From contig DHOG01000155.1 in NCBI GenBank assembly GCA_002410715.1, forward strand, positions 18,430 through 34,561: a stretch of DNA of 16,132 nucleotides, given 5' to 3'. Shown here piece by piece: positions 14,955 to 16,132 of this stretch (position 1 is the first letter of the stretch; every line of letters begins with the position of its first letter). The translations under genes and the position numbers were made by a program. This DNA comes from Ruminococcaceae bacterium UBA5396 (GTDB taxonomy: Bacteria; Bacillota; Clostridia; Oscillospirales; Acutalibacteraceae). The notes beneath the pieces were generated by a model, which saw only the letters and a program-made list of their open reading frames with translations, made no database searches and was not told where the DNA came from.

Positions 14955-15623
14955 TTGAAAGGTGCAAAGCAAAAAATAATGGAAATCCAGATTGCAAAAA
15001 CAATAGAAAATTTAAAACAGAACAATATGAGTGCCTACTATGTACATAGTAAAAATCAGGTAAAGGACATGGTAGCATCGCTCATGCACCAAGGCGATAC
15101 AGTGGCGGTAGGCGGTTCTGAAACTCTTAGTCAAACAGGTGTTCTCGAAATGCTTCGAAATGGAAAATACAGATTTCTTGACCGTTATAATCCTGATTTA
15201 GATGATGAACAAAGACGTCAGATATTTATAGACAGCTTTTCGGCGGACGTATATCTGACTTCTTCAAATGCGGTTACTATGAAGGGTGAGCTGTATAATG
15301 TTGACGGAAACAGCAACCGTGTTGCCGCAATATGCTTTGGTCCTAAATCAGTTATTATGGTGGTTGGTTGCAACAAAATCGTACCGGATATAAATGCGGC
15401 TATTACATATGTAAAACAGGTGTCGGCCCCCTCGAACGCTGTACGTTTGAATTGCGACACCTACTGTGCTTCGGCGGGAGTTTGTCAGGGAATTGCCTCC
15501 GATTATATAACCGGAGGCTGCAATTGCGATGCTCGGCTCTGCTGCAACTATCTTGTGTCTGCACGTCAGCGTATACCTGGGCGGATTAAGATAATTATTG
15601 TTGGTGAAGAATTAGGATTCTAA
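14955..15623 (+). CDS. LUD-domain (DUF162, LutC/YkgG-like) protein
   Basis: This is a 222-residue stand-alone member of the LUD family, which includes LutC of the lactate utilisation complex; the function of single-gene clostridial members is not established. Visible landmarks are KTIENLKQNNMSAYYV near the N-terminus, AVGGSETLSQTGVLEML, FLDRYNPDLD, the central FSADVYLTSSNAVT and the C-terminal RIKIIIVGEELGF. A cysteine-rich segment at residues 167-197 has Cys at 167, 171, 177, 189, 191, 196 and 197, suggesting a metal or iron-sulfur site. The TTG at 14955 is preferred because GGGGGTG at 14943-14949 precedes it and the N-terminus then matches relatives in length. The ATG at 14928 or the ATG at 14979 are alternatives. 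No lutA or lutB gene is present. Confidence 0.85.
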   Translation: MKGAKQKIMEIQIAKTIENLKQNNMSAYYVHSKNQVKDMVASLMHQGDTVAVGGSETLSQTGVLEMLRNGKYRFLDRYNPDLDDEQRRQIFIDSFSADVYLTSSNAVTMKGELYNVDGNSNRVAAICFGPKSVIMVVGCNKIVPDINAAITYVKQVSAPSNAVRLNCDTYCASAGVCQGIASDYITGGCNCDARLCCNYLVSARQRIPGRIKIIIVGEELGF

Positions 15624-16000
15624 AATATATTTTCCAGCGTGGGTGTTTCCAAGTCGGCCATATTTTCAAGCATGTCCTTACATTTTGCAAGTTCGGCGGC
15701 AAAATGCTGAAGGTCGTTTGATTCCAACATAATCGGCAGGGCGACAATGTTTTCCTCAATTTTTGATACTTCCGAATGACGCATAAAGTACGGAAATTTG
15801 TCGGTTGAAGACTTGTATTTATCCACAAATTCGTAAGAAATCTCGAGACATTGCTCCATTTCATTATTTTTTAAAGCTGTTTGCATAGTATCGGCGGTTT
15901 CAATCAGCTCTTGTATGCTTTTGGTCTGGATATTCAGTGTAATAACACAAAGCACAGCTACTGATAGAAGCAGCCCAATTGCAACATAGATACGTTTCAA
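15620..16000 (-). CDS. DUF4363-family membrane-anchored protein
   Basis: This is a 126-residue protein with one N-terminal transmembrane segment (residues ~4-24, IYVAIGLLLSVAVLCVITL) and a mostly helical remainder with many Glu and Leu, including ELIETADTMQTALKNNEMEQ. It fits DUF4363, a family of unknown function commonly encoded just after DUF421 genes in Clostridia. The soluble part should face outside the membrane if the segment is an uncleaved signal anchor. The TTG start at 16000 overlaps the stop of the upstream gene as TTGA and is preceded by AAAGGA, so translation is likely coupled. The TAG stop overlaps the TAA of the converging LUD gene. Confidence 0.85.
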   Translation of the reverse strand: MKRIYVAIGLLLSVAVLCVITLNIQTKSIQELIETADTMQTALKNNEMEQCLEISYEFVDKYKSSTDKFPYFMRHSEVSKIEENIVALPIMLESNDLQHFAAELAKCKDMLENMADLETPTLENIF

Positions 16001-16132
16001 GCTTGCTGTTCCTTTCTGATTATATGATAGGTTCTGTCTCTGTCCGCCATAAGCAGAAAAACATCTTTTAATAAGATATCATTTTTAGATAATGTATCGT
16101 ATACCCATTCTTTATTAACTTGGCAGATGTTG
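15997..16132 (-). CDS. DUF421 (YetF-like) membrane protein, C-terminal end, truncated by window edge
   Basis: Reading the minus strand from 16131 gives an open frame ending at a TGA at 15997-15999: about 44 residues beginning NICQVNKEW and ending in DVFLLMADRDRTYHII followed by RKEQQA. The DVFLLMADRDRTYHIIRKE tail resembles the C-terminal soluble strand of DUF421/YetF proteins, which are membrane proteins of unknown function linked to spore or envelope biology in Bacillota. The adjoining DUF4363 gene supports this. The rest, including the membrane part, is outside the window. Confidence 0.75.
   Translation of the reverse strand, partial: NICQVNKEWVYDTLSKNDILLKDVFLLMADRDRTYHIIRKEQQA

Noticed and set aside
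1..16132. CRISPR array, tRNA or rRNA genes
   Set aside because: No regularly spaced direct DNA repeats, no tRNA cloverleaf and no conserved rRNA strings were noticed on either strand.

Overview
The window looks like a chromosomal segment of an anaerobic Gram-positive bacterium of the Clostridia (Bacillota). The evidence is strong AGGAGG-type ribosome binding sites, a lipobox-bearing solute-binding protein, two large surface proteins with C-terminal sortase-type signals, and the DUF4363/DUF421 and LUD-domain genes common in that class. I cannot place it below class from sequence alone. No rRNA, tRNA, CRISPR array or intact mobile element was seen.

Bases 1-13727 hold a co-directional plus-strand carbohydrate-utilisation locus. 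In order it contains: the 3' end of a DUF5696 gene (a large, probably glycan-active protein); two CUT1-type ABC sugar permeases; a 1289-residue wall-anchored protein with six galactose-binding/discoidin-like units; a solute-binding lipoprotein with a very long Ser/Thr-rich stalk; a 1057-residue wall-anchored protein with three units of the same kind alternating with InlB-type repeats; and a cytoplasmic GH38 alpha-mannosidase. Gaps in the first part are 4-45 nt, and the first surface protein gene overlaps the binding-protein gene by ATGA, so these genes probably form one transcript. GH38 follows a 138-nt gap with a strong hairpin and may be tuned separately. The inferred scheme is glycan capture at the wall, hand-over to the tethered lipoprotein, import through the permease pair powered by an ATPase encoded elsewhere, and demannosylation in the cytoplasm.

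Bases 13728-14170 are non-coding and carry a likely terminator, then three abutting hairpins ending in a T-tract, then a weak candidate promoter. Bases 14171-15623 hold two housekeeping genes on the plus strand, exodeoxyribonuclease III and a LUD-domain protein. The minus strand from 16132 to 15620 carries the end of a DUF421 membrane protein gene and a DUF4363 gene, overlapping by TTGA. The DUF4363 and LUD genes converge with their stop codons overlapping.

The most interesting content is the set of nine related discoidin-like units in two sortase-type surface proteins encoded among the components of one ABC importer. This looks like a Gram-positive glycan-utilisation locus with a dedicated surface-binding apparatus.
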